NCBI RefSeq assembly: GCF_019704555.1
Contig: NZ_AP024745.1
Coordinates: 9,060,501-9,124,500 of the forward strand
DNA length: 64,000 nucleotides
Source of the DNA: Actinoplanes sp. L3-i22
GTDB taxonomy: Bacteria; Actinomycetota; Actinomycetes; Mycobacteriales; Micromonosporaceae
Reading direction: 5' to 3'
This document shows, in pieces, positions 35,937-45,591 of this stretch. The notes below the pieces were generated by a model. The model ran no database searches. It was not told where the DNA came from and saw only the letters and a program-made list of their open reading frames with translations. Every line of letters starts with the position of its first letter. Positions within the stretch are counted from its first letter, which is position 1. A program made the translations under genes and the position numbers.

Positions 35937-37549
35937 CCCTGCATCCAGCCCGCGACCGTCGCCGGATCGGCGCCGTCCTCGCGGGCTGACCTGTGCAGCA
36001 CGGCCCGGGCCAGGTCCGGCCGGTCCCGCAGCACCGGCCGCCGCGGCGCGGCGTCACTGACCGCGAGCGCGAACCCCACCCAGGCGTCGTCGGTGTCGTT
36101 CAGGCGCTTGGCGTACAACTCGGCCGCCAGCTCCAGATCCCCGCTCAGATAGGCGTGGTCCGCCGGATCCTCGGCCTGACCGCCGGTCAGCACGTCGCGG
36201 AGCACGCCGACGATCCCCGGAAGGTGCAGCGGCTCGTTGCGGGCCGCACCGCGCAGCCGGCCGGCGCTCGCGACCGGGCCCAGCGCACGTCCGGACCGCC
36301 AGGCCGCCAGTACCGCGTCCACCTCGGCGTCGGCCGGCGACCAGTTCCTCGAACGCCACCGGATCGTCTGCGCCCGGACCATCGCCGCCACCAGCGCCAC
36401 CGTCCGGCCGGGCAGCTCCGGGTCCGGCCACGCGGCCAGCGTGTCGCGCAGGAGCCCGACGAACCGTGTGCCCTGCGCGGTCAGCTCGTCGCTGCCGGCC
36501 AGTTCGTCGGCGGCCAGGCCGCTCTGGCGGTGCCAGTACGAGAACTCCACGTCGGCGATCGCCGGCGCGCCCGCGTCCCGGCGGCGCTGCCGCCAGTAGT
36601 CGGTGACCCCGGTGTGCGCGTAGACGCCCTGCAGCAGCGCCGGAACCGGACGCGGATCCATCCGCCACGGCGCGTAGTGCCGGCCCACCGGGCTCTTCAC
36701 GTGCAGGGGCGTCAGATCCCGCAGCGCGTCCAGCTTCATGTGCATGAACTCGTGCAGCAGCAGCAGGCACAGGTTCTCCGCCTCCGGGGGGATCACCACG
36801 GCGACCGAGCCGGAGGCCCGGCGCGAGGCCGCGCTGACCAGGTCGCCGGAGGGCGGGGTGGCCAGCGGCACGACCATGGTCAGCAGCACCCGCATCGCGG
36901 CCGCGTGCTCCGGATGCCGGCGCACCAGGATCGCCCAGGCCGCGCGCAGCAGCTCCGCGAACCGGTCGGCGGCCGGCTCGTCGAGCCGCGGCTGCGGACG
37001 CCACTGGTAGGTGTCCCGGTACAGCTCCTGGTCCTCGACGACGATCGAGTAGCCCGGCTCCAGCTCGACCCGCCGGGTGGCCGCCCAGCCGGGCCCGCCG
37101 AGCCGCACCGGGCCGATCCGGGTCGTCCCGTCCGCCGCGCCGGTGACCTCGACCCGGTCGCCGGTGACCGTCGCCGCGCCCAGGGTCGGCAGGTGGACCG
37201 AGCCGCCGACCACCGGCACCTCGATCGTGAAGGTCACCCCCGCCCGGACCGCGGCCGCCGCCGCGACCTGCGCCAGATAGCCCAGGTCGCCGCCGGACTT
37301 CAGCGCCTGCCCGAGGCCGGCGTCGAGGTGCGGGTGCCGCAGCACCTGCTCCACCGCCGCCGGATCCCGCTGCTCGGCCCGGATCAGCAGGTCGATCGCG
37401 GCGGCCGAGGCCGGCATCGCCATGATCCGCTGCAGCAGCTGCTTGCGCTTGGTGAGCTGGACGGCGCGCAGGACGGCGAGCGCGTCCGGGGTGCCGTAGC
37501 CCGCGCCCAGCCCGTCGAACTGGGCCGTGGTGAGCGTGAAGCCGGTCAT
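35912..37549 (-). CDS. HExxH-type peptide beta-hydroxylase of the Fxs locus
   Basis: 545 residues. Begins MTGFTLTTAQFDGLGAG, and the metal-binding motif LLLHEFMHMK is at about residues 263 to 272 (His 266, Glu 267, His 270). This matches the family of HExxH peptide-modifying proteins that sit next to radical SAM maturases and are thought to hydroxylate the RiPP precursor with 2-oxoglutarate. The ATG overlaps the FxsB stop by four bases (ATGA), so both enzymes are coupled; a longer upstream frame is the antisense of fxsB. The 3' end overlaps the precursor gene, whose Tyr55 codon on the other strand forms this stop codon. Confidence 0.85.
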   Translation of the reverse strand: MTGFTLTTAQFDGLGAGYGTPDALAVLRAVQLTKRKQLLQRIMAMPASAAAIDLLIRAEQRDPAAVEQVLRHPHLDAGLGQALKSGGDLGYLAQVAAAAAVRAGVTFTIEVPVVGGSVHLPTLGAATVTGDRVEVTGAADGTTRIGPVRLGGPGWAATRRVELEPGYSIVVEDQELYRDTYQWRPQPRLDEPAADRFAELLRAAWAILVRRHPEHAAAMRVLLTMVVPLATPPSGDLVSAASRRASGSVAVVIPPEAENLCLLLLHEFMHMKLDALRDLTPLHVKSPVGRHYAPWRMDPRPVPALLQGVYAHTGVTDYWRQRRRDAGAPAIADVEFSYWHRQSGLAADELAGSDELTAQGTRFVGLLRDTLAAWPDPELPGRTVALVAAMVRAQTIRWRSRNWSPADAEVDAVLAAWRSGRALGPVASAGRLRGAARNEPLHLPGIVGVLRDVLTGGQAEDPADHAYLSGDLELAAELYAKRLNDTDDAWVGFALAVSDAAPRRPVLRDRPDLARAVLHRSAREDGADPATVAGWMQGQPVGRSA

Positions 37550-38772
37550 CGGGCCACCCGGAGATCCGCGGTGACCCGCGACTGGATGTGCCGGATCAAC
37601 GCGTAGAGGTCGTCGCAGTACGCGGACGGGTTGTCGTACGACCCGTCCCGGAACCGGTGCGCCCGCAGGCCACCGCCGCAGACCGCGACGACCGGGCACT
37701 GCAGACACTGGGCACCCAGCGGCGACGGCGTGTCCACCAGGGCCAGCACGTCGTCGAGCGAGTCGGTGAGCACGCTCAGGCCGGTGGCGGCGGCGCCGTT
37801 CTCGGTGGTCCGCAGCGAGTCGGTCGCCTCGTACGAGCCGTCGGTCTCGATCACCACCACGCCGGTCTGGTCGCCGCCGATCGCCTCGGTCGCGCTGTGG
37901 CCGCCGAGCAGGCGCATCATGATCGACTCGAAGAGGCGGATGCGGGTGCGCAGCTCGGGGCCGCCGTACCAGTCGTCGAAGATCGCGATCAGCCAGTCCG
38001 CGTACGACATCGCCCCGGCCGGCCGCGGTGGCGGGTTGGTCCAGTTGCCGTGCGGCAGCAGCAGGTCGATCAGCGGCGGCTCGAAGGCGAGCAGGTCACG
38101 GTAGGTCTGCACCGGGTCGTTGCGGACGTCGATCGTGCACAGCAGACCGCTGTAGACGGCACGGTGCTCGGGGCGGGCCAGCAGGCGCAACCCGGTCGCG
38201 GTCTGGTCGTAGGAGTCGCGGCCGTTGGCGTAGACCCGGTGCCGGTTGGCGGCCCGGCCACCGTCCAGGCTGACCCCGACCCGGACCCCGAACTCGTGGA
38301 AGATCTCCAGGAAGCGCTGGTCCAGCAGGATGCCGTTGGTCTGCATGCCGAACCGCACACGGGTCCCGGCCGGCACCGCGTCGCGCAGCTCGCGCAGCAG
38401 CGCGGCGGTCCGGTCGGGCCCGGCCAGCAGCGGCTCGCCGCCGTGCAACACGATCGACAGCGACGGCGGGCGGTGGCGCAGCACGTGCTCCCGGACGCGC
38501 TCGCCGATCCGGGCCGAGGTCGCCGCGTCGATCGTCAGCGGCTGGCGCTTCCAGGAATCGTCCACGCTGTGATAGACGTAGCAGTACGTGCAGGAGAGGT
38601 TGCAGCGGCTGTGCACCTTGAGCACGATCTGCCGAACGGTGTCGGGCACGCGTGAAATAGTGCCAGCCGCCCGCGCCCGCCGGAACAGAAACGCCGTGAC
38701 ATCACCCACCCGGCCATCGTCAAAAATTGAACGAATCGGGCGCAAAGCCGCCGGACCGCGATAGCCGGGCAT
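37546..38772 (-). CDS. fxsB: radical SAM/SPASM cyclophane maturase FxsB
   Basis: 408 residues from the upstream ATG. The N-terminus before residue 42 is not conserved-looking and no ribosome site is seen; the GTG at 38649 (VPDTVRQIVLKVHS) is an equally good start, giving 367 residues. Radical SAM core: CNLSCTYC (Cys 57, 61, 64) for the first [4Fe-4S], then LHGGEPLL and GMQTNGILLD. The C-terminal SPASM region has CLQCPVVAVCGGGL and a later Cys for auxiliary clusters. It should form Phe-to-Ser carbon-carbon cyclophane links in the precursor. Coupled by ATGA to the hydroxylase; 60 bases from the divergent GGDEF-EAL gene. Confidence 0.9.
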   Translation of the reverse strand: MPGYRGPAALRPIRSIFDDGRVGDVTAFLFRRARAAGTISRVPDTVRQIVLKVHSRCNLSCTYCYVYHSVDDSWKRQPLTIDAATSARIGERVREHVLRHRPPSLSIVLHGGEPLLAGPDRTAALLRELRDAVPAGTRVRFGMQTNGILLDQRFLEIFHEFGVRVGVSLDGGRAANRHRVYANGRDSYDQTATGLRLLARPEHRAVYSGLLCTIDVRNDPVQTYRDLLAFEPPLIDLLLPHGNWTNPPPRPAGAMSYADWLIAIFDDWYGGPELRTRIRLFESIMMRLLGGHSATEAIGGDQTGVVVIETDGSYEATDSLRTTENGAAATGLSVLTDSLDDVLALVDTPSPLGAQCLQCPVVAVCGGGLRAHRFRDGSYDNPSAYCDDLYALIRHIQSRVTADLRVAR

Positions 38773-38832
38773 CGGTCAACGTCGAACGTTCGGGGGAGAT
38801 TAGCTCCACATCGGACACGCTAGGGTCGGCCG

Positions 38833-41190
38833 GTGACGTGGGAGAGGCTTCAGCCGACGGCTCAGCTGTACGTGCGGGCGGCCGCCGCCGTGGCGGTGCT
38901 CGGCACCCTCTGGTGCGTGGCCTACCTGGGCTTCGGCATCGGTGTCGAAGCGGTTGCGTACGTCTTCGCCCCGCTCGGCGGGCTGTTCGCCGCCCCGGCC
39001 GTGCGGCACCTGCTCCGGCGCAACCCCGCGCTCGATCCGGTCGCCGCCCGGTTCTGGCGGGCGATCCTGCTCGCCGTCACCGTGGTCGCCGGCGGTTACG
39101 CCTGGCTGGCGGTGGACATGCTGACCCACGCCGACCAGGCCGCCACCCGCAGCATGCCGGTGCCGGCCGCGGGCCTGGCCGCCCTCGGCTTCCTGATCGC
39201 GATCTGGGCGCTGGCCCGGGTGCCGATCGTCACCCCGAGCGGCGTCGAGCGGTGGCGGATGGCGCTGGACCGCACGATCGCGTTCCTCGGCTGCGCGGCC
39301 GTGCTGTGGTACGCCGGGCTCGCCCCGATGCTCTCGGCCCGCGAGCCGTGGAGTCCGCAGGCGATGGTCCTGGTCGGGCTCGGCCTGCTGGTCGCGGTGG
39401 GCGCGGCGACGAAGGTGTCGTACCTGGCCGACGGGCCGATCGACCGGGTCGCGATGCGGTTCGTCGCGGCCGCCGGCGGTGTGCCGACCGGGCTGTCCGC
39501 GGTGCTGGCGGCGCAGTTCGGCCTGATCGGCAGCGTCCCGGCGCAGACCATCGTGCTGCCGCTGGCCCCGCTGATGATCACGCTCGGCGTCGCCGCGCAG
39601 CTCCGCGCCGACCAGGGGCGGCGCGTGCCGGGCCGGCCCGGCTCGGTGCTGCCGTACCTGGCGATGATCCTGGCCGACGTGCCGCTGGTCGCCGTCGCGT
39701 TCGGCGCGCCGCTGCGCTGGCCGGTCCGGGTGGTCCTGGTCGCCGCGGTGGTGGTGACCGCGCTGGTGATGATCCGGCAGTACCTGGCGTACCGGGAGAA
39801 CGCCCGGCTGCTGCACACCTCCCGGGTCCAGGAGGAGCGCCTGCAGCACGAGGTCAGCCACGACGGCCTGACCGGGCTGGCGAACCGGGCGCTGTTCCGC
39901 GAGCGGCTGACCGCCGCGCTGGCCACCCCCGGCCCGGTGTCGGTGCTGCTGATCGACCTGGACGACTTCAAGACCGTCAACGACCTGCTCGGGCACGGGG
40001 TCGGGGACCGGCTGCTGGTCTCGGTCGCGGGCCTGCTGCGGGCCGCGGCGGGGGAAAAAGCCTTGCCGGTACGGGTCGGTGGCGACGAGTTCGCGGTCCT
40101 GCTGACCGGCGGCGACGACGATCCGGCGGACCTCGCCGTGGCGATCCTGGCCGCGCTCGCCCAGCCGATCAGCGAGCACCGCCTGCTGGTGCAGGCCAGC
40201 ATCGGGATCGCCGGCGCGGCCGGGCCGGAAGTCACCGCCGACACCGTGCTGCGCAACGCCGACGTCGCGTTGTACGCGGCCAAGCAGCGCGGCAAGGCCG
40301 GCTTCGTGCGCTACACCGACGGCATGGAGGAGCCGGTGCTGGCCCACATGCAGCTCGGCGGCGAGCTGCGGCGGGCCCTGGACGACGACGAGTTCCGGGT
40401 GGTCTACCAGCCGATCGTGCGGCTGGACTGCAACCTGGTGACCGGTGTCGAGGCGCTGGTGCGCTGGCATCACCCGACCCGCGGCGTGGTCAGCCCGGCC
40501 GAGTTCATCCCGGCCGCCGAGCGCACCGGCCTGATCGTGCCGCTGGGCCGGTTCGTGCTGCGCGAGACGTGCCGGCAGGCGGCCGCGTGGCTGGCCGAGT
40601 TCGGCCCGGACGCGCTGGGCGAGGCCGGGCTCAACGTGTCCCCCCGGCAGCTGCACGACCCGGACTTCGTGGCCGACGTGACGAGCGCGCTCGCCGACAG
40701 CGGGCTGCCCTGCGAGCGGCTGGTGCTGGAGGTGACCGAGTCGGCGGTGCTGCGCGGCCGGCAGGTCTCGCGCGCGCTGTACGAGCTGGACCGGATGGGC
40801 ATCCGGCTGGCCCTGGACGACTTCGGCACCGGCGAGTCGTCGCTGAGCCTGCTGCGGGCGTTCCCGGCCGCGATCGTCAAGCTGGACAAGTCGTTCGTCG
40901 ACGGGATCGAGATCGACGACGGTCAGCCGGCCGCCACCGACGCCCGGCGGGCAGTGGCCCGCGCGGTGATCCAGCTGGCGCACGCGCTGCGCCTGGACAC
41001 CGTCGCCGAGGGCATCGAGAGTCCCGAGCAGGTGGCCGCGCTGCTGGAGCTCGGCTACACCCGCGGCCAGGGCTTCTACCTGGGCGAGCCGATGACCGCC
41101 GGCGCGGTGTCCGGCCTGCTGGCCCGCCAGCGGTCGGTGGCGCCGCGGAGCGCGGACGAGAAAGTTGCCTTCCGGAGCCATGAACGATAG
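38833..41190 (+). CDS. membrane GGDEF-EAL c-di-GMP protein
   Basis: 785 residues. Residues 10 to 330 hold about eight to nine membrane segments without an obvious sensor domain. The GGDEF domain (about 345 to 500) has DGLTGLANRALF and an intact RVGGDEFAVL, but no RxxD I-site five residues before it (GEKA there). The EAL domain (about 515 to 760) keeps GVEALVRWHHP, the metal ligands in LDDFGTG, and DTVAEGIE. Both activities look possible. GTG start at 38833; the gene is divergent from fxsB. Nothing links it directly to the RiPP genes. Confidence 0.92.
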   Translation: MTWERLQPTAQLYVRAAAAVAVLGTLWCVAYLGFGIGVEAVAYVFAPLGGLFAAPAVRHLLRRNPALDPVAARFWRAILLAVTVVAGGYAWLAVDMLTHADQAATRSMPVPAAGLAALGFLIAIWALARVPIVTPSGVERWRMALDRTIAFLGCAAVLWYAGLAPMLSAREPWSPQAMVLVGLGLLVAVGAATKVSYLADGPIDRVAMRFVAAAGGVPTGLSAVLAAQFGLIGSVPAQTIVLPLAPLMITLGVAAQLRADQGRRVPGRPGSVLPYLAMILADVPLVAVAFGAPLRWPVRVVLVAAVVVTALVMIRQYLAYRENARLLHTSRVQEERLQHEVSHDGLTGLANRALFRERLTAALATPGPVSVLLIDLDDFKTVNDLLGHGVGDRLLVSVAGLLRAAAGEKALPVRVGGDEFAVLLTGGDDDPADLAVAILAALAQPISEHRLLVQASIGIAGAAGPEVTADTVLRNADVALYAAKQRGKAGFVRYTDGMEEPVLAHMQLGGELRRALDDDEFRVVYQPIVRLDCNLVTGVEALVRWHHPTRGVVSPAEFIPAAERTGLIVPLGRFVLRETCRQAAAWLAEFGPDALGEAGLNVSPRQLHDPDFVADVTSALADSGLPCERLVLEVTESAVLRGRQVSRALYELDRMGIRLALDDFGTGESSLSLLRAFPAAIVKLDKSFVDGIEIDDGQPAATDARRAVARAVIQLAHALRLDTVAEGIESPEQVAALLELGYTRGQGFYLGEPMTAGAVSGLLARQRSVAPRSADEKVAFRSHER

Positions 41191-41238
41191 ACAGTTGTGG
41201 TTCTTGGCGGGTGTCCGAAGAGGTTCATTGGGGGAACG

Positions 41239-42045
41239 GTGGCGGAGTCGAACGACTGGGTGCCGGCGGGGATCGACGTCAACGTCCCCAGCGCCGCGCG
41301 GGTGTACGACTACTTTCTCGGCGGGGCGCACAACTTCGCGGTGGACCGGGCGCTCGCCGGGCAGATCGCGTCGATGACGCCGAACATCGGCGAGACGATG
41401 CGCTCCAACCGGGTCTTCCTGCGCCGGGCCGTGCGCTACCTGGCCGCGCAGGGCGTCCGGCAGTTCCTCGACATCGGCTCCGGCATCCCGACCGCCGGCA
41501 ACGTGCACGAGATCGCGCTGGAGGCGGCGCCCGGCGCGCGCGTCGTCTACGTCGACATCGACCCGGTGGCGGTCGAGCACAGCCGGGCGATCCTGGCCGG
41601 GGTCGACGGCACCGGGGTGATCCTGGCCGACATGCGCGACGTGGACCGGGTGCTCGCCGAGTCGGAGAAGCTCGGCCTGGACTTCGGCCGGCCGGTCGCG
41701 GTGCTGCTCGCCGGGGTGCTGCACTTCGTGCCGGACGCCGACGGGCCGGCCGCGCTGGTGGCGGCGCTCGGCGCGGCCGTCGCGCCGGGCAGCTACCTGC
41801 TGATCTCGCACGCCACCGCGGACGGGCAGCCGCCCGAGGTGATCGAGGCGCAGCGGCTCTCCGGGCGCACCGGGACGGAGATCGCGTTGCGGTCGGGGGC
41901 GGAGATCACGACGTACTTCGCCGGCTTTGATCTTGTTGATCCTGGTCTGGTCTTCATCCCGCGGTGGCGGCCGGACCCGCAGGACCCAGCCGACGAGCAC
42001 CCGGAGCGAGTGGGGGCCTACGCCGGCGTCGGCCGCAAACGGTGA
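41239..42045 (+). CDS. SAM-dependent methyltransferase, DUF574 family
   Basis: 268 residues typical for the actinobacterial DUF574/PF04672 methyltransferases: YDYFLGGAHNFAVDR at the N-terminus and the SAM-binding FLDIGSGIPTAGNVHEIA at about residue 75, then VYVDIDPVAV. The acceptor is unknown for most members. GTG at 41239 follows a GGGGGAA site. The last four bases overlap the start of the next gene (GTGA), so this enzyme is translationally tied to a PAS-GGDEF-EAL protein. It starts 48 bases after the previous GGDEF-EAL gene and may belong to the same transcript. Confidence 0.9.
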   Translation: MAESNDWVPAGIDVNVPSAARVYDYFLGGAHNFAVDRALAGQIASMTPNIGETMRSNRVFLRRAVRYLAAQGVRQFLDIGSGIPTAGNVHEIALEAAPGARVVYVDIDPVAVEHSRAILAGVDGTGVILADMRDVDRVLAESEKLGLDFGRPVAVLLAGVLHFVPDADGPAALVAALGAAVAPGSYLLISHATADGQPPEVIEAQRLSGRTGTEIALRSGAEITTYFAGFDLVDPGLVFIPRWRPDPQDPADEHPERVGAYAGVGRKR

Positions 42046-44048
42046 CCGAATTCGCCCGGCTCTGGTTCCAGCGGATCGCGGCGCGCGAGGGTTTCGTCCC
42101 GCTGGACGGCGCCGACCTCGAGGCGCTGCTGGAACGGCTCGCCGACCAGCTGCCGCAGGCCGCCCGTGAGGTCGGCGCGGCGCTGGTCGGCGCGCACCTG
42201 ACCGACCCGGCGGTGCTGGCCGAGACGATCACCCTGCTCGCCGAGCACCCGCACGGGTCGACCGAGGTGCAGGCGGCGCTGGCCGCCGGGTACGCCCAGG
42301 CCCTGCGCGAGGCGACGATGGCCGAGCAGGAGCAGCTCACCCGGGCCGTGCTGGACGCGCACGCGGCGGTCGAACGGGCGTTGCGCGGCAGCGAGTCCCG
42401 GCTGCGGGCGATCTTCGACAACGCCGCGGTCAGCATCGGGGTCAGCACCATGGACGGGCGCATCGTCCGGGTCAACCAGGCGTTCGCCGACCTGCTGGGC
42501 TACCGGCCCGACGAGATGTGCACGATGGCCGTGCCGCAGCTGGCCCACCCGAGCGACCCGCCCGGCATGTGGCAGCTCTACGCGGAGATGATCCGCGGGG
42601 AGCGCGACCACGTGCGGCTGGAGAAGGCGTACTACCGCAAGGACGGCACCGCGGTCTGGACCGACATGACCTCGTCGCTGATCCGCGACGAGCACGGCGC
42701 GCCCGAGCTGACCATGGTGATGGTGCAGGACATCACCGGCCGGCGCCGGCTCGAGGCCAGCCTGCAGCACCAGGCCACCCACGACCCGCTGACCGGCCTG
42801 CCGAACCGGACGATGATCTCCGCGCACCTGGACATGATCTTCGCGAACGCGGGCCGGGTCGGGCTGTGCTACCTGGACCTGGACGGCTTCAAACGGGTCA
42901 ACGACACACTCGGGCACCAGGTCGGCGACGCGCTGCTGGTCGCGGTCGCCGAGCGGCTCACCGGGTGCGCGGACGAGCCGTGCCGGATCGCCGGGCGGAT
43001 GAGCGGCGACGAGTTCGTGCTCGCGGTCCGCGACCCGTCCGGGCCGGCCGAGATGCGCGCGCTGGCCGAGCGGGTGTTCACCGAGCTGAGCCGGCCGTAC
43101 GAGATCGAGCGGCACCGGCTGCGGGTCTCGGCCAGCATCGGCGTGGTGGACAGCGACGTCGCCGACACCACGCCCGCCGAGCTGATGAAGGCCGCCGACC
43201 TGACCCTCTACACCGCCAAGTCGGCGGGCCGGGCCCGCTACATGATGTACGACGCGGACCGCAACGCCCGCCAGGCCGCCCGCTACGCGCTGGCCGCCGA
43301 CATGCCCGACGCGCTCGACCGCGACGAGTTCACCGTGCTCTACCAGCCGATGGTCTCGCTCGCCGACGAACGGCTGCGCGGCGTGGAGGCCCTGGTCCGC
43401 TGGCGGCACCCGGATCTGGGCCTGCTCTCGCCGGACAGGTTCATCCCGCTCGCCGAGGAGACCGGGGTGATCGTCGCCCTCGGCCGGCACGTGCTGCAGC
43501 AGGCCTGCGCGCAGGCCGCCGAGTGGGCCCGCCGGTTCCCGGACAACCCGATCTTCGTCAGCGTGAACGTGACCGTCGCCCAGGCTCGCGAGCCGGGGTT
43601 CCCGGCCGAGGTGGCCAAGATCCTCGCGGACACCGGCCTGGACCCGCGCCTGCTGGTGCTGGAGCTGACCGAGAGCGCGATCATGGACACCGACGGGGCG
43701 CCGCTGGCCGCGCTCGACGGGCTGGCGGCGAGCGGGATCCGGATCGCCATCGACGACTTCGGCACCGGCTACTCGAACCTGGCCTACCTGCGCCGGCTGC
43801 CGATCCACATCCTGAAGCTGGCCGGCCCGTTCGTGGACGGCCTGCGCGACCCGGACGCCGCCGTCGACGAGCAGATCGTGGAGACGATCGTGCGGCTGGC
43901 GCACGCGCTCGGGGTCAGCGTCACGGCCGAGGCGGTGGAGACCCGGCCGCAGGCGGACCGGCTCCGCCACCTGGGGTGCGACACCGGGCAGGGCTATCTG
44001 TTCGCCCGGCCGTTGCCGCCGGCGGCGCTGCTGCCTCTACTTGGTTGA
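42042..44048 (+). CDS. PAS-GGDEF-EAL c-di-GMP protein
   Basis: 668 residues, soluble. Residues 1 to 115 are a helical N-terminal region rich in Glu and Ala. A PAS domain (about 128 to 250; SRLRAIFDNAAVSIGV, then GYRPDEMC) carries the sensing function. GGDEF (about 255 to 420): DPLTGLPNRTM and a variant RMSGDEFVLA; SGDEF can be active in known cyclases, and the I-site is not visible. EAL (about 430 to 668): GVEALVRWRHP, IDDFGTGYSN and TAEAVET, ligands intact. The GTG start overlaps the methyltransferase stop, so both are made together. Confidence 0.92.
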   Translation: MTEFARLWFQRIAAREGFVPLDGADLEALLERLADQLPQAAREVGAALVGAHLTDPAVLAETITLLAEHPHGSTEVQAALAAGYAQALREATMAEQEQLTRAVLDAHAAVERALRGSESRLRAIFDNAAVSIGVSTMDGRIVRVNQAFADLLGYRPDEMCTMAVPQLAHPSDPPGMWQLYAEMIRGERDHVRLEKAYYRKDGTAVWTDMTSSLIRDEHGAPELTMVMVQDITGRRRLEASLQHQATHDPLTGLPNRTMISAHLDMIFANAGRVGLCYLDLDGFKRVNDTLGHQVGDALLVAVAERLTGCADEPCRIAGRMSGDEFVLAVRDPSGPAEMRALAERVFTELSRPYEIERHRLRVSASIGVVDSDVADTTPAELMKAADLTLYTAKSAGRARYMMYDADRNARQAARYALAADMPDALDRDEFTVLYQPMVSLADERLRGVEALVRWRHPDLGLLSPDRFIPLAEETGVIVALGRHVLQQACAQAAEWARRFPDNPIFVSVNVTVAQAREPGFPAEVAKILADTGLDPRLLVLELTESAIMDTDGAPLAALDGLAASGIRIAIDDFGTGYSNLAYLRRLPIHILKLAGPFVDGLRDPDAAVDEQIVETIVRLAHALGVSVTAEAVETRPQADRLRHLGCDTGQGYLFARPLPPAALLPLLG

Positions 44049-44129
44049 CGGTTCTCACGCCGTACCCAAGGAAAGGGTTTATGGTCTCGTCGCCGCGACC
44101 GTTTCCGCGGCGGCGTCGTTGAGCCGGGC

Positions 44130-44555
44130 ATGTCTCGCAAGCTTGTCATCGCCGTCACCGCGCTCGCCGTCTGCCTCACCGGATGTTCCAGCGGCTCCAA
44201 GTCGACGATCGCCCCGGCGGCGCAGAACTCCGCCGCCGTGCAGTCGCAGCCCGACCTGCGGGCCAGCATGGAGGCGCAGCTCGGCTTCCCGCCGCGGCCG
44301 GACGCGACGACCGCCCAGGCGTTCCTGGCCGACCTGAAGACCATCGACCCGCAGCTGGTCGCCTCGCAGGACGCGGACTCGCTGGTCAACCGGGGTCGCG
44401 ACCAGTGCCGCGACCTCAAGGCGCGCCCGGCCAAGGAGTGGGTGACGGTCGCGAACGAGCGGTTCGTCACGCCGCAGGCGCCGAAGGGTCTCGGCGAGCC
44501 GACCGCCGAGAAGATCATCAAGGTGGTGCGCGCCCGGCTCTGCCCGCAGTTCTGA
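44130..44555 (+). CDS. small lipoprotein of unknown function
   Basis: 141 residues with a lipoprotein signal: MSRK, hydrophobic core and lipobox LTGC, Cys 19. After cleavage a Ser-rich linker is followed by a helical domain with Cys in DQCRDLK and a final CPQF, which could pair as a disulfide and resembles the small DUF732-like secreted proteins. It would be tethered on the outer face of the membrane. A GC-rich hairpin (cgccgcg/cgcggcg, 44091-44112) lies before it. No partner genes adjacent; role unknown. Confidence 0.75.
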   Translation: MSRKLVIAVTALAVCLTGCSSGSKSTIAPAAQNSAAVQSQPDLRASMEAQLGFPPRPDATTAQAFLADLKTIDPQLVASQDADSLVNRGRDQCRDLKARPAKEWVTVANERFVTPQAPKGLGEPTAEKIIKVVRARLCPQF

Positions 44556-44601
44556 CCGGATATCGATTGACGACCATGCCCGGGGTGGACAACGCTCGGG
44601 T

Positions 44602-45591
44602 ATGGACTCGGATCGGGTGACCATGGCGGCCATCGCGCAGCTGGCGGGTGTCTCGGTGCCGACCGTGTCCCGGGTGCTCAACGGGCGCGACGGGGTCTCC
44701 GCCGCGAACCGGGAGCGGGTCGAGGACCTGCTGCGCGAGCACGGCTACCGCGCGCGGCACTGGGCCCGGTCCGACGACGTCGCGCTGATCGACGTGGTCT
44801 TCCCGGAGATCGACTGCTCCTGGGAGACCGAGCACATCCAGGGCATCGAGGCGGCCGCGACCGCCGCCGGCGTCGGGATCGTGGTGTCGTCGCTGAGCGG
44901 CGGCGCGACCGCGACCGAGCAGCTGCTGCGCCGGCTGCGCCTGGGCCGCACCGACGGGGTGATCCTCGCCGGGGGCAGCTCGGCGGACCCGATGCGGGCC
45001 GCGCTGAGCAGCCTGAACGTCCCGATGGTGGCGCTCGACCCGGCGACCCGGGCCTCCGGCGAGCTGCCGACCGTCGACGCGGCGAACTTCCTGGGCGCGC
45101 ACACCGCCACCCGCCACCTGATGGATCTCGGTCACCGGCGGATCGCGATGATCACCGGGCATCCGGAGATCCGGTGCAGCCAGGCCCGGCTGGACGGCTA
45201 CCGGGCCGCGCTCGGCGGCCCCGGCCAGGTCGAGCCGGGCGACTTCTACTTCGGCTCGGGGCGCACCGCCGCGCTGCGGCTGCTGTCCGGCTCCACCCCG
45301 CCGACCGCGATCTTCGCGTCCAACGACTACATGGCGCTCGGCGTCTACGAGGCCGCCCGCCGGCTCGGGATCGCCGTCCCGGCGCAGCTCAGCGTGGTCG
45401 GGTTCGACGACGTGCCGAGCGCGCGCTGGGCGTCGCCGCCGCTGACCACGATCCGCCAGCCGCTGCGCGACATGGGCCGGCGGGCGGCCGGCACGCTGCT
45501 GGCGCTGGCGCGCGGCGAGTCGATCGGCGCCGGGCACATCGAGATGACCACGAACCTGATCGTCCGGGCGAGCACCGCCGAGGTCTACTGA
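44602..45591 (+). CDS. LacI-family transcriptional regulator
   Basis: 329 residues. N-terminal HTH MAAIAQLAGVSVPTVSRVLNG (residues 8 to 28), then a periplasmic-binding-protein-like effector domain with GHRRIAMITGH and AIFASNDYMALG, and the C-terminal PPLTTIRQPLRDMG block. LacI regulators of this type sense sugars. No sugar transporter or hydrolase lies next to it, so its target is unknown; the alginate lyase operator 30 kb away is a speculative candidate. The 3' end overlaps the convergent nucleotidyltransferase gene by 7 bases. Confidence 0.92.
   Translation: MDSDRVTMAAIAQLAGVSVPTVSRVLNGRDGVSAANRERVEDLLREHGYRARHWARSDDVALIDVVFPEIDCSWETEHIQGIEAAATAAGVGIVVSSLSGGATATEQLLRRLRLGRTDGVILAGGSSADPMRAALSSLNVPMVALDPATRASGELPTVDAANFLGAHTATRHLMDLGHRRIAMITGHPEIRCSQARLDGYRAALGGPGQVEPGDFYFGSGRTAALRLLSGSTPPTAIFASNDYMALGVYEAARRLGIAVPAQLSVVGFDDVPSARWASPPLTTIRQPLRDMGRRAAGTLLALARGESIGAGHIEMTTNLIVRASTAEVY

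Noticed and set aside
37550..37708. N-terminal extension of the HExxH protein to 598 residues
   Set aside because: The extra 53 residues are the antisense-frame product of the fxsB 3' end; the ATGA junction gives a natural start.
38800..42000. A 1066-codon frame antisense to the GGDEF-EAL and methyltransferase genes
   Set aside because: No domains; the opposite strand has complete motif sets.
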